Source: Prochlorococcus marinus str. MIT 9314
Lineage (GTDB): Bacteria; Cyanobacteriota; Cyanobacteriia; PCC-6307; Cyanobiaceae
Direction: 5' to 3'
Length of the DNA stretch: 64,000 bases
NCBI RefSeq assembly: GCF_000760035.1
Contig: NZ_JNAO01000008.1
Location: forward strand, 62,001 to 126,000
The notes under the pieces were generated by a model that was not told the DNA's origin, did no database searches, and saw only the letters and a list, made by a program, of their open reading frames with translations. How positions within the stretch are numbered: the stretch's first letter is position 1; each line of letters opens with the position of its first letter. The position numbers were made by a program, and so were the translations under genes. Shown one piece after another: positions 1 to 8,758 of this stretch.

Positions 1-188
1 ATAATCCCATGAAGGTTTGACATAGCTTCTGAATATGAGATGTCATTAAAAAGACTTCGATCATAATCCTTACTATTAATATCTATAAATGCAATTTGAT
101 TTAAGGTATCTCTTTTTTTAAGAAAATTTGTTTCTCTCAAACAAAGTGGACAACCACCATCGAATAAAAAAGTTAATTTATTTTTCAT
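1..188 (-). CDS. DCC-family thiol-disulfide oxidoreductase-like protein (3' part outside window)
   Basis: The reading frame starts with ATG at 188 and runs off the left edge, so only about the first 62 residues are visible. Residues 9-17 read DGGCPLCLR, the DxxCxxC signature of the DUF393/DCC family of predicted thiol-disulfide oxidoreductases, which have a thioredoxin-like redox motif near the N-terminus. Substrate and partner are unknown for this family. The upstream 189-365 stretch has no gene that I can see. Confidence 0.75.
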   Translation of the reverse strand, partial: MKNKLTFLFDGGCPLCLRETNFLKKRDTLNQIAFIDINSKDYDRSLFNDISYSEAMSNLHGI

Positions 189-322
189 ATTTTTATTCAA
201 ATATAGAAATTAAATAACTTTTTTGTGGAATAAAAAAATTTTTTTTGAGTACAAGCTTTATAAAGCCTTAATAATTGCCAGTTCTAATTTAGTGAAATTA
301 TATTATCTTATAAATTAATAAG

Positions 323-348
323 CCATTGATTAAGGGATACATCAATGG
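323..348 (-). terminator. Hairpin, possible terminator of the 366-569 gene
   Basis: Perfect 8-bp inverted repeat CCATTGAT / ATCAATGG with a 10-nt loop, starting 18 nt beyond the stop codon of the minus-strand gene at 366-569. No strong T run follows on the minus strand, so this is a weak terminator candidate or only a 3'-end-stabilising hairpin. Confidence 0.3.
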
Positions 349-365
349 TTTAAAACTATTAATGA

Positions 366-569
366 TCAGTCATCTAGAAGATGAACTCCTTCTCCTACGT
401 CAGGAGTAAATTTACAATATTTTTCGAAAATAAGTCCAACACCTCTCATTTTTTCTCCTAATTCATCGTTAAATTTATTCCATTCTTCCGATTCACGATC
501 AGGTAAATCCCACCCTTGTTTTTCTACCATACTTGTTATTACTGTATAGTCCCATTCTATGTATGCCAT
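366..569 (-). CDS. Small conserved-looking hypothetical protein, 67 aa
   Basis: Soluble, acidic, tryptophan-containing protein of 67 residues (MAYIEWDYTVI...). No signal peptide or membrane segment and no motif I recognise. It starts with ATG, has balanced composition and is not overlapped by another gene, so it is probably real. It lies divergently from trmH. Function unknown. Confidence 0.6.
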   Translation of the reverse strand: MAYIEWDYTVITSMVEKQGWDLPDRESEEWNKFNDELGEKMRGVGLIFEKYCKFTPDVGEGVHLLDD

Positions 570-665
570 TGAGTTAACCTAAACTACTAAAATATTATAA
601 ACCAAGAGATTTAATAGGTAATCAATATTTTTTGAATATAATTTAAAGGTGTGAAAAAATTATAA

Positions 666-1337
666 ATGTCAATTTTGCCAAGAAGATTTGAACGAATCAA
701 AAGTGTTTTAAATTGCAGAATGAAAAACTTGACTGTTTTAGTTGAGGATGTAAATAAACCACATAATTTATCTGCGATATTAAGGACATGTGATGCAGCA
801 GGAGTTTTCGAAGCAAATTTTATTAGCAAAACAAATGCCGTTAAGACTTTTAATAGTACTGCTCAAGGAAGTCAAAAATGGGTAAAGCTGAATAATCATG
901 AAAACACTATCACGGCAATATCTGATTTAAAGAATAAGGGTTTTAAATTATATGGAACGACTCTTAATAGTGAATCAGTAGATTATAGAAATTTTGATTA
1001 TTCTCAAAATACATGTTTTGTTTTAGGAGCAGAAAAATGGGGACTAAGTAATGAACTTATATCAATGGTTGATCAATCAATTTTTATACCTATGAGAGGT
1101 ATGGTTCAATCTCTGAATGTTTCAGTTGCTGCTTCCATATTATTATTTGAAGCTGTTCGCCAAAGAAAAAATAAAGGTATATTGCCCGATAATGGAGAAG
1201 GGTTAAATATGGATGAATATCAAAAAACACTTTTTGAATGGTGTTACCCAGAATTAGCTGCGGTGTATAAAAAATCAGCTAAAGAATATCCAAATTTGAA
1301 TGATCAAGGAGAACTTGATCCTATTATAGATAACTAA
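666..1337 (+). CDS. trmH: tRNA (guanosine-2'-O-)-methyltransferase TrmH
   Basis: SPOUT-class 2'-O-methyltransferase of 223 residues, close to the length of E. coli TrmH, which methylates G18 in the D loop of tRNAs. The three SpoU motifs are visible: N-x2-AI-x-RTC-x3-G near residues 34-46, FVLGAEKWGLS near 117-127, and IPMRG-x3-SLNVSVA near 141-155, forming the knotted SAM site. A C-terminal extension after residue 165 is typical of TrmH rather than TrmL. It starts at ATG 666. It ends 2 nt from the convergent permease gene. Gm18 specificity is inferred from family membership. Confidence 0.85.
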   Translation: MSILPRRFERIKSVLNCRMKNLTVLVEDVNKPHNLSAILRTCDAAGVFEANFISKTNAVKTFNSTAQGSQKWVKLNNHENTITAISDLKNKGFKLYGTTLNSESVDYRNFDYSQNTCFVLGAEKWGLSNELISMVDQSIFIPMRGMVQSLNVSVAASILLFEAVRQRKNKGILPDNGEGLNMDEYQKTLFEWCYPELAAVYKKSAKEYPNLNDQGELDPIIDN

Positions 1338-1339
1338 AC

Positions 1340-2185
1340 TTATTCAGAATTTTGACTATCAAAAATTTCTTCAAGGTCCTCTCCTATAAAAGAAAGACCT
1401 AAAACTAAAAAAAACATTGCCAAACCTGGGAACAAAGCCGTCCACCAGATACCTGTCGGTAAAGCGGCAAGAGCCAGATTTAAATCACTTCCCCACTCTG
1501 GGACATCTGCAGGAACGCCAAGGCCTAAAAATCCTAAACTTCCTAATACCAAAACAGCATCTGCAGCATTTAGGGTAAGCAGAATAGGCAATGGTGTTAT
1601 TACATTTGGGAGAATATATTTAAAAATAATTTTTTTAACATCAGCTCCTGCAACTTGAGCTGCCTCCACATAAGTTTCGGATTTAACCAATATTGTCTGA
1701 TTTCTGATTAATCTAAAATATTGAGGAGAGTAAACAATACACAATGCCAAAGCCGCGTTAAGGATACCCTTACCCAATACAAAAGCCACAACAACTGAAA
1801 GCAAAATTACAGGTATTGAAAAAATAGTATCCATTATTAGTGATAAGCATTTATCAAAAAAACCACCAAAATACCCACTTAATAATCCCAATGGCAAACC
1901 CAAACTTAATGAAAAAAGAATAGCTAAGAATACAACTTCTATAGCTAATGATGATCCTTGCAAAGTTCTTAAGCAAACATCTCTTCCTAATCTATCGGTG
2001 CCACAAAAATGATTAAGAGAAGGAGGGGCAAAGATATCATTGCTTAACATTGAAAATGAATAGCCAAAAAAATTATTGGCCTCTAAAAATTTCATTATTA
2101 AAACAACAAGAAGATAAAAAAGTACAATTAAAAATCCAGCTTTTCTGATATTTGCGCTGACACGATTAGATGAGTTAATATCCAA
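1340..2185 (-). CDS. ABC transporter permease, DppC/OppC family
   Basis: Inner-membrane permease of a peptide/nickel-type ABC importer, 281 residues. An N-terminal membrane segment (about 15-34) is followed by the conserved FCGTDRLGRDV stretch typical of DppC-type subunits, then several more membrane segments. The cytoplasmic EAA loop, which docks the ATPase, is EAAQVAGADVKKIIFKYILP (about 173-192). The first codon appears to be TTG at 2185. No partner permease, ATPase or binding protein gene is adjacent, so the substrate (peptide, nickel or other) cannot be inferred here. Confidence 0.8.
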   Translation of the reverse strand: MDINSSNRVSANIRKAGFLIVLFYLLVVLIMKFLEANNFFGYSFSMLSNDIFAPPSLNHFCGTDRLGRDVCLRTLQGSSLAIEVVFLAILFSLSLGLPLGLLSGYFGGFFDKCLSLIMDTIFSIPVILLSVVVAFVLGKGILNAALALCIVYSPQYFRLIRNQTILVKSETYVEAAQVAGADVKKIIFKYILPNVITPLPILLTLNAADAVLVLGSLGFLGLGVPADVPEWGSDLNLALAALPTGIWWTALFPGLAMFFLVLGLSFIGEDLEEIFDSQNSE

Positions 2186-2264
2186 AATCTTTTTTTAAAG
2201 ATATAAATGAAATATACCCAATTCTTTTAAAAATAAATAGCTATGAATTTAAAATTAAAAGAAA

Positions 2265-4073
2265 TTACTGGTTTAATTTCAAGACTGCCATAAAAGCTTC
2301 TTGAGGGACTTCAACTTTACCCATTGCCTTCATCCTCTTTTTACCTTTGGCTTGTTTCTTTAAAAGTTTCTTTTTCCTAGAAATATCCCCTCCATAACAT
2401 TTAGATAAAACATCTTTTCTCAAAGCACTTATGCTTTCACTTGCAATAATCCTGCTACCGATTGATGCTTGAATAGGTATTTTAAATTGTTGTTTTGGAA
2501 TAAGTTCTTTTAATTTCTCAACTAAACTTCTGCCAATTCCATAAGCCTTATCTTTATGAACAATAGAAGTTAATGGATCTGCTCTTTCTGAATTTATTAG
2601 AACATCTAATCTAACAAGGTCATTTTTTCTATAGCCAATCAAATGATATTCCATTGATGCATAACCTTGGGTTCTACTTTTCATTTGATCAAAGAAATCT
2701 GTAACAACTTCTGCTAATGGAATTTCATAAATCAAGGTAACTCGATCTGTTGTTATGTATTTCATATCTATAAATACTCCCCTTCTTTCCTGACATAAAC
2801 CCATTAATGTTCCATTAAATTCATTGGGAGCATAAATTTCCATTTTCACATAAGGCTCTTCTATTGATTCTCTAAGTTGTGGATCAGGAATTGTGGAAGG
2901 ATTATCAATAAAGATATGTTCCTGCTGATTTAAATTAACTTTATAAATAACTGATGGTGCCGTTACGATTAGATCCAAGTCATATTCTCTTTCTAATCTT
3001 TCTTGAACAATCTCCATATGAAGAAGTCCTAGGAATCCGCACCTAAATCCGAAGCCCATTGCGCTACTGGTTTCGGGCTCATATTTTAAAGCTGCATCAG
3101 ATAATTGTAATTTTTCGAGTGATACTCTTAAATCTGGGAATTGATCAGCATCAGTCGGGAATAAGCCACAAAAAACCATAGGATTTGCTGTCTTATATCC
3201 AGGCAAAGGATCATTGGCAGGTGAATTTAAAAGAGTAATCGTATCTCCCACTCTTGCATCAGCAACTGATTTTATAGAAGCAGCTAAATATCCAACTTCT
3301 CCTGCATGTAATTCATCAACTTGCTGCTGATCAGGCGCCATTATTCCTATCTCATCTAGTTCATAATTTTTCTTACTTGCCATTAATAATATTTTTTCTC
3401 TCTTATTTAGAGACCCAGATATCACCCTGAAATAAACAATAACTCCCCTGTACGGATCATAATAAGAATCAAAAATCAGTGCCTTTGTAGGTAGTTTAAT
3501 TTCATCTTGAGGAGGAGGTACTCTTCTTACGATTGCTTCCAAAATATCTTTAATACCAACTCCAGTTTTTGCTGAACAATTTATTGCATTAGATGTATCA
3601 AGTCCAATAATTTCCTCTATTTCTTGTTTTATTTTTTCAGCATCAGCTCCTGGTAAATCAACTTTATTTAAAACAGGAATTATTTCAAGATTATTTTCTA
3701 AGGCAAGATAAACATTAGCTAAGGTTTGAGCTTCTACTCCTTGACTTGCATCAACAACAAGTAAGGCGCCTTCACAAGCTTGAAGAGATCTACTAACCTC
3801 ATAAGAGAAATCAACATGCCCTGGAGTATCTATTAAGTTCAGAACATATTCTTGGGAATCGTCAGCTTTATATTTCATCCTAGCGGCTTGTAACTTGATA
3901 GTAATTCCTCTCTCTCTTTCAAGATCCATACTGTCCAAAAATTGTTCTTGCATATCCCTTTGCTGCACAGTACCAGTATCTTGAAGCAACCTATCTGCAA
4001 GGGTAGATTTACCATGGTCAATATGAGCGATTATGCAGAAATTTCTAATTTTTGAAACCGATATATCAGTCAT
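2265..4073 (-). CDS. lepA: Elongation factor 4 (LepA), ribosomal back-translocase GTPase
   Basis: 602-residue translational GTPase acting on the ribosome. The N-terminal GTPase domain shows the P-loop AHIDHGKST (about 16-24), the G3 motif DTPGHVDF (about 82) and G4 NKVD (about 136). EF-G-like domains and the LepA-specific C-terminal domain follow, ending in the lysine-rich [16 protein letters not shown] stretch that contacts RNA. Length matches the family. It starts with ATG at 4073 and is followed at 55 nt upstream by mqo on the same strand. Confidence 0.95.
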
Positions 4074-4128
4074 ATAGAAAGAAAAATTCTCCTCTTATTA
4101 CATCTTGATCAATATTAGCTAATTAGAA

Positions 4129-5625
4129 TTATGGATGGAAACCAAAAATGGAATTATTTCTTTTTTTAATTTCTTTTATTAAGATACTGTAATTTTCAGA
4201 GACTGATAGTTCTGGATAAATTAAGTCATTTATTTTTTTCTTAAGATTATGCTTATCGTTTAAAAATAAAACAGATTTTTCTAGAACCTCGACCATAATT
4301 GAAACCGCAGTACTTGCTCCCGGAGAGGCTCCTAACAAAGCAGACAATGATCCATCAGATGAATTTACAATCTCAGTTCCAAATTTCAAAGAACCACCAC
4401 TTTCAGTTTTTTTAATTATTTGGACTCTTTGACCAGCATTCTTTAAATACCAATCAGAAGGATTAGCTGATGGCATCATATTCTTTAAATTCTCAACTCT
4501 TGAGTTATGGTTCTTTAATGATTGTGATATTAGGTAATTAATTAAATCGTTGTTCTTGAAACCAACGTCTAACATAGAAAAAATATTATTCTTTTTAATA
4601 GAACTAAATAAGTCAAAATATGAACTTTGTTTTAGAAATTTCGTTGTAAATCCAGCAAAAGGTCCATATAAAAGAAGTTTTTTATTATCAATCCATCTGG
4701 TGTCTAAATGAGGCACAGACATTGGTGGCGATCCAATATCAGCTTTACCATAAACTTTTGAGTTATGTTTTTCTGTTAGATCTTTTTTCTCGCAAATAAG
4801 CCATTTACCACTAACAGGAAATCCGCCATAACTTTTTGCTTCTGGAATTTTTGATTTTTGTAAATAATTAATTGTTTTTCCACCAGCACCAAGAAAAACG
4901 TAGCCAGTTCTAATTGAAGTTTTTCTACCTTCAGAACTGATTTCTAGTTCCCATTGTTTTTTATCAATTTTCTTTAAATCTACTAATTCTGTTTTGTATC
5001 TTATTTCAACATTTTTGTTTAAAGAAACTAATGACAAATACTCTTTAGTTAAAGCCTCAAAATTAATATCAGTTCCTCTACCTATTCTGGTAGCAGCAAT
5101 TTTAGTAGATGGATTTCTATCTTTTGTTATTAGAGGTGCCCATGATGAAATTTCATCAAAAGATGTAGAAAATTCCATATCGATAAATTCAGGATTATCG
5201 GTCATTTTCTGAAATCTTTTTTTTAAAAAAGAAATATTATCCTGACCAGACACAAAGCTAATATGAGGAATAAATTTTAAAAACTTTTTAATATCAATTT
5301 TCCCTGCTTCATACAATGAGGCCCATAAAGACATGGATGTTTCAAAAGAACGATTTATTGAAAGCGCTTTATCTATTTTTAGATTTCCTTTTTCATCTAA
5401 AGGGGTATAGTTTAATTCGCAATTAGCCGCATGTCCTGTACCTGCATTATTAAAAGCGCCAGTACTTTCACTTCCCGGAGCATTTAATTTTTCTATAATA
5501 AGAAATCTTATATCTGGTAAAACTTCTGAAATTAGGAGGGCTAAAGTACTACTCATTATCCCTGCTCCTACCAAGACTGCATCAAAGTAGCTATTATCAT
5601 TAGTGGGATTTTTAGATGAAGTCAC
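4129..5625 (-). CDS. mqo: Malate:quinone oxidoreductase
   Basis: FAD-dependent peripheral membrane enzyme oxidising malate to oxaloacetate and passing electrons to the quinone pool. The 498-residue length fits. A Rossmann FAD motif ([11 protein letters not shown], about 19-29) is followed by the Mqo signature [11 protein letters not shown] (about 57-67), and the C-terminal half has the family's GASPGAST stretch near 435. The start is GTG at 5625. It diverges from nfu with a 70-nt shared promoter region. In an organism without a complete classical TCA cycle it provides a malate-to-quinone route; that role is inference. Confidence 0.9.
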   Translation of the reverse strand: MTSSKNPTNDNSYFDAVLVGAGIMSSTLALLISEVLPDIRFLIIEKLNAPGSESTGAFNNAGTGHAANCELNYTPLDEKGNLKIDKALSINRSFETSMSLWASLYEAGKIDIKKFLKFIPHISFVSGQDNISFLKKRFQKMTDNPEFIDMEFSTSFDEISSWAPLITKDRNPSTKIAATRIGRGTDINFEALTKEYLSLVSLNKNVEIRYKTELVDLKKIDKKQWELEISSEGRKTSIRTGYVFLGAGGKTINYLQKSKIPEAKSYGGFPVSGKWLICEKKDLTEKHNSKVYGKADIGSPPMSVPHLDTRWIDNKKLLLYGPFAGFTTKFLKQSSYFDLFSSIKKNNIFSMLDVGFKNNDLINYLISQSLKNHNSRVENLKNMMPSANPSDWYLKNAGQRVQIIKKTESGGSLKFGTEIVNSSDGSLSALLGASPGASTAVSIMVEVLEKSVLFLNDKHNLKKKINDLIYPELSVSENYSILIKEIKKRNNSIFGFHP

Positions 5626-5695
5626 AACAGAAAATTATCTTTTTTGCAATTAATCAGATTTCTTTCTAGGCTTATTATAAAGTTAAACCAAAATT

Positions 5696-5941
5696 ATGAG
5701 TACTGAAACACTCTCGCTGACAAATGAAAATGTAGAAAAAGTCCTTGACGAGCTAAGACCTTTTTTAATTTCTGATGGAGGTAATGTAGAGATTGCAGAA
5801 ATAGATGGTCCAATTGTCAAAGTTAGACTTCAAGGAGCATGTGGTAGTTGCCCAAGTAGCACTATGACTCTCAAAATGGGTATCGAAAGAAAGTTAAAAG
5901 AAATGATTCCTGAAATAAGCGAAGTTGTCCAAGTTTTATAA
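5696..5941 (+). CDS. nfu: NifU C-terminal-domain Fe-S scaffold/carrier protein
   Basis: 81-residue stand-alone Nfu domain that carries and delivers Fe-S clusters; cyanobacterial NfuA/IscU-like proteins of this size serve photosystem I maturation. The cluster-binding CxxC is in ACGSCPSS (residues about 48-55), preceded by SDGGNVE. Starts at ATG 5696. Soluble. The link to psaE biogenesis is family knowledge, not something shown by position here. Confidence 0.9.
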   Translation: MSTETLSLTNENVEKVLDELRPFLISDGGNVEIAEIDGPIVKVRLQGACGSCPSSTMTLKMGIERKLKEMIPEISEVVQVL

Positions 5942-5961
5942 AAATTTTTAACTGAAATATA

Positions 5962-6219
5962 TTATTTAGTTTTTAATTCCTTCAACAAAGATGATTCCAT
6001 ATCAAGACAATCAATTGGAAGTCCTTGACCAATAGCGATTAAAAGGGGTGCAAGAATTCCTAATGTAAAAACTAAATTTGATTGGCTTACATCATATTTA
6101 CTCAAAGTAAAAGTTATCAAATAAATAATTGAAAAATAAGCATGTAGTGAAAAAAATTCTTTTGGCTTTAACACTGGCCACCTTAAAGTATTTCCCAAGA
6201 AATATAAAAAACCTGTCAT
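5962..6219 (-). CDS. Small membrane protein, hypothetical, 85 aa
   Basis: 85 residues with two hydrophobic stretches (about 26-40 and 49-65) and a charged C-terminus. No family recognised. It is convergent with nfu, 20 nt away. Start at ATG 6219. Probably an integral membrane protein of unknown function. Confidence 0.6.
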   Translation of the reverse strand: MTGFLYFLGNTLRWPVLKPKEFFSLHAYFSIIYLITFTLSKYDVSQSNLVFTLGILAPLLIAIGQGLPIDCLDMESSLLKELKTK

Positions 6220-6369
6220 AAATAAATAGTTACATGAAGATTAAACCAAATATAAACATAAACCTTTTTAGAGACTATTTATAAAAAAATTTACCTAAGA
6301 TAATAATTAAAAAAACATTAAAACTTCGTTTCTATTTGTAAAAGCTAGACATGTAGTTAAAAATACGCT

Positions 6370-6375
6370 TATAAT
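6370..6375 (+). promoter_or_regulatory. -10 box ahead of the glutamine riboswitch
   Basis: A perfect TATAAT lies here. A start of transcription about 7 nt downstream (6381-6383) would place the whole riboswitch fold at the 5' end of the transcript. No clear -35 hexamer is seen, which is usual for this group. Confidence 0.6.
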
Positions 6376-6382
6376 AATTTGG

Positions 6383-6450
6383 TAGCAATCGCTACTTTTT
6401 CGTTCACCCTCATTTGAGGGCGCAGTTCGAGTCATACCATGGAACGGGGG
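6383..6450 (+). promoter_or_regulatory. Candidate glutamine riboswitch (Downstream-peptide motif)
   Basis: Outer stem P1 pairs CGTTC (6401-6405) with GAACG (6442-6446). Directly inside is a perfect hairpin CCCTC (6407-6411) / GAGGG (6416-6420) with a 4-nt loop, followed by the conserved-looking linker CGCAGTTCGAGTCATACCAT. This arrangement and linker match my memory of the marine-cyanobacterial Downstream-peptide RNAs, shown in the literature to bind L-glutamine together with glnA RNAs. The motif sits immediately before a small DUF4278 gene, as expected for the class. The assignment is by pattern recognition; a covariance-model search was not run. Confidence 0.8.
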
Positions 6451-6474
6451 ATGGCCGTGTTGTCACATCGAAAC

Positions 6475-6648
6475 ATGACTACTTTAACTTACAGAGGTAA
6501 AAACTACGTTCAAAACAAAGAAGCTGCTAAAAAGCAACTTGTTGAACTTACCTACAGAAGAAACGTATACACCAACAGAATGGATGACGCTTCTTCAAGT
6601 AATGAAAAAGCAGAATTAAATTACAGAGGTGTTAATTACACTAAATAA
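6475..6648 (+). CDS. DUF4278-type small protein under riboswitch control
   Basis: Soluble 57-residue protein carrying three short related units, LTYRGKNY, LTYRRNVY and LNYRGVNY (about residues 3-10, 25-32 and 48-55), characteristic of the small cyanobacterial DUF4278 family. Two earlier in-frame ATGs (6439 and 6451) fall inside or just after the riboswitch. I prefer ATG 6475 because the conserved repeat begins there and the RNA fold stays untranslated. A terminator follows at once, so it is probably a monocistronic, glutamine-responsive unit. By analogy with other glutamine riboswitch targets it may act in nitrogen metabolism; the molecular function is unknown. Confidence 0.85.
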   Translation: MTTLTYRGKNYVQNKEAAKKQLVELTYRRNVYTNRMDDASSSNEKAELNYRGVNYTK

Positions 6649-6664
6649 TTTAATTAAACAATTT

Positions 6665-6695
6665 AAAAGCCCCTTTTTCAGGGGCTTTTTTTTTT
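6665..6695 (+). terminator. Rho-independent terminator after the DUF4278 gene
   Basis: Perfect 9-bp stem AAAAGCCCC / GGGGCTTTT with a 7-nt loop, running into an uninterrupted T run to 6695. It separates the DUF4278 gene from the methyltransferase downstream. Confidence 0.95.
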
Positions 6696-6726
6696 GGCTA
6701 TAGTTATCAAGAGTCCTTTAAAAAAT

Positions 6727-7521
6727 ATGTCTGAAAGTTGCTGTAATACAAACACATCGAATAAAGCACCTAATCAATTCGATCATAAAGATGCGATTCA
6801 AGATAGATATGGCTCAGCGGCACAAGAAAAAGAAAGTTGTCTTTGTACACCAGTTGGGTTTGATCCCGTTTTACTAGAAGCAATTCCTCAAGAGGTTATA
6901 GAAAGAGACTATGGGTGTGGTGATCCAACAAAATATGTTCAAAAAAATGATATAGTTTTAGATCTTGGAAGTGGTAGCGGCAAAAATGCTTTCATTTGTG
7001 CCCAAATTGTTGGGAAAGAAGGGAAAGTTATTGGAGTTGATCAGAATCCTGACATGCTTTCTTTATCAAGATCAGCATCTAAAGAAGTTACAAAAAATAT
7101 AGGTTTCAAAAATACAGAATTTCTAGAAGGTTCAATTGAAAAACTTGATGAATTAGATGTAGATTTAAATCCATTAATCGCAGATAATTCAGTTGATATT
7201 ATTTTAAGTAATTGCGTTTTAAACTTGGTAAGTCCAGAATCTAGAAATAACCTTCTAAATAACATAAAAAGAGTTTTAAACGATAATGGAAGAATTGCAA
7301 TTAGCGATATCGTCTCTAACAAAAAAGTTCCTTTAAGATTGCAAAATGATCATGATTTATGGACAGGATGTATTAGTGGAGCATGGTATGAGCCAGAGTT
7401 TATAAGTGATTTTAAAGAACTAGGATTTAAAAATTTAAAATTTGCAGAAAGGAGTGCTGAGCCTTGGAAAGTAATTGAGGATATTGAATTTAGAACAGTA
7501 ACTTTAGTAGGCAATATTTAA
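6727..7521 (+). CDS. ArsM-like SAM-dependent methyltransferase
   Basis: 264-residue class I methyltransferase. SAM motif I is LDLGSGSGKN (about 84-93). Cysteines sit where arsenite S-adenosylmethionine methyltransferases keep theirs: an N-terminal pair (5-6), YGCG (64), SNCVLNL (about 150) and GCISGA (about 207). ArsM methylates thiol-bound As(III), so arsenite methylation is the leading guess, but related proteins may use other thiol substrates. A TTG at 6694 lies inside the terminator and is rejected as the start; ATG 6727 is chosen. The class V aminotransferase begins 36 nt downstream on the same strand, suggesting a shared transcript. Confidence 0.75.
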   Translation: MSESCCNTNTSNKAPNQFDHKDAIQDRYGSAAQEKESCLCTPVGFDPVLLEAIPQEVIERDYGCGDPTKYVQKNDIVLDLGSGSGKNAFICAQIVGKEGKVIGVDQNPDMLSLSRSASKEVTKNIGFKNTEFLEGSIEKLDELDVDLNPLIADNSVDIILSNCVLNLVSPESRNNLLNNIKRVLNDNGRIAISDIVSNKKVPLRLQNDHDLWTGCISGAWYEPEFISDFKELGFKNLKFAERSAEPWKVIEDIEFRTVTLVGNI

Positions 7522-7557
7522 AAAAATTCAAGAGTTGAAAATATAATATAAATTTCC

Positions 7558-8733
7558 ATGAGAAATAATCTAAGAGATCAAATACCCGCATTAAAAAATA
7601 AGTATTATTTCAACTATGGCGGTCAAGGACCATTACCAAAATCTTCTCTAGAAGCAATAGTTAAAACTTGGGAAATTATCCAAGATTTAGGACCATTTAC
7701 CAATGATATGTGGCCTTTTATTTACAAAGAAATATTGACCACAAAAAGAATAATTGCGCAAAAATTAGGTGTCAATTCAAAGAATGTAGCTTTTACCGAA
7801 AATATCTCTTCCGGTATGATTTTGCCCTTTTGGGGAATAAAAGTAAAAGAGGGAGAAGAGTTGTTAATAAGTGACTGTGAACATCCTGGAGTAGTGGCTG
7901 CAAGTCGAGAATTTTGCAGAAGAAATAAATTAATATTCAAAATTTTGCCAATCCAAAAAATTAAAAATCTAAACGACGAAAATATAATTTTAGAGATTTT
8001 GAAAAATCTAAATAGTAAGACTAAGATCCTAATTATTTCTCATATTTTATGGAACTTTGGATATAAAATTCCTTTAAAACAAATTTCTATCGAATTAAAA
8101 AATAATCGTGAAAACTCTTATTTACTTGTTGATGGTGCTCAAACCTTTGGGCACATAAATATTGAAAAAGAAGTTTTTTATTCTGATTTATATTCAATAA
8201 CTTCTCACAAATGGGCATGTGGACCAGAAGGACTTGGAGCCATTTATCTCTCAGATAGATTTATTCGTGAAACAGATCCAACAATAATTGGTTGGAAATC
8301 ATTAAAAAAAGAACAAGGCATTTATGAGCCTTCAGATAATCTTTTTCATGATGATGCAAGGAAATTTGAAATAGCTACCTCTTGTATTCCTTTACTTGCT
8401 GGACTTCGGAATTCTTTAGATCTTTTGGATAAAGACTGCCATGAAAAAGAAAAAAACAAAAATATCAAAAAATTAAGTGGAAAACTTTGGGATGAATTAA
8501 ATCAATCTAAGGGTGTTGAATTAGTTTTAGAAAAAAAATATTTAAATGGGATTGTTAGTTTTAATATCGAAAATATTAAAGATAAGGATAAATATGTAAA
8601 GAAACTTGGAGAAAAGAAAATTTGGATTAGAGTTTTAGAAGATCCAAAATGGTTTAGAGCATGCGTACATCAAATGACTACAGAAGCTGAGATTGATTTA
8701 CTTGCTAGAGAAATAAAAAAAATATTGACTTAA
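7558..8733 (+). CDS. Class V PLP-dependent aminotransferase / cysteine desulfurase-like protein
   Basis: 391-residue fold-type I PLP enzyme. The PLP aldimine lysine is in SHKWACGPEG (about 218-227), preceded by the PLP-binding VDGAQTFGH (about 192-200). The N-terminal YFNYGGQGPLP resembles the NifS/isopenicillin-N-epimerase group. A cysteine occurs in FRACVHQ near 371, in the region where desulfurases have their active-site arm, but the arm is not clearly group I or II. The product (sulfur release versus another beta-elimination) cannot be decided from sequence. Probably co-transcribed with the ArsM-like methyltransferase. Confidence 0.75.
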   Translation: MRNNLRDQIPALKNKYYFNYGGQGPLPKSSLEAIVKTWEIIQDLGPFTNDMWPFIYKEILTTKRIIAQKLGVNSKNVAFTENISSGMILPFWGIKVKEGEELLISDCEHPGVVAASREFCRRNKLIFKILPIQKIKNLNDENIILEILKNLNSKTKILIISHILWNFGYKIPLKQISIELKNNRENSYLLVDGAQTFGHINIEKEVFYSDLYSITSHKWACGPEGLGAIYLSDRFIRETDPTIIGWKSLKKEQGIYEPSDNLFHDDARKFEIATSCIPLLAGLRNSLDLLDKDCHEKEKNKNIKKLSGKLWDELNQSKGVELVLEKKYLNGIVSFNIENIKDKDKYVKKLGEKKIWIRVLEDPKWFRACVHQMTTEAEIDLLAREIKKILT

Positions 8734-8758
8734 AGATCTATTAATAAAAAAATTTAGT

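Noticed and set aside
255-266. GCTTTATAAAGC palindrome
   Set aside because: Short AT-rich palindromes are expected by chance in this composition; no promoter or gene boundary depends on it.
6694-6726. TTG 6694 start for the ArsM-like protein
   Set aside because: It lies in the T run of the upstream terminator, and the protein sequence resembles the family only from ATG 6727.
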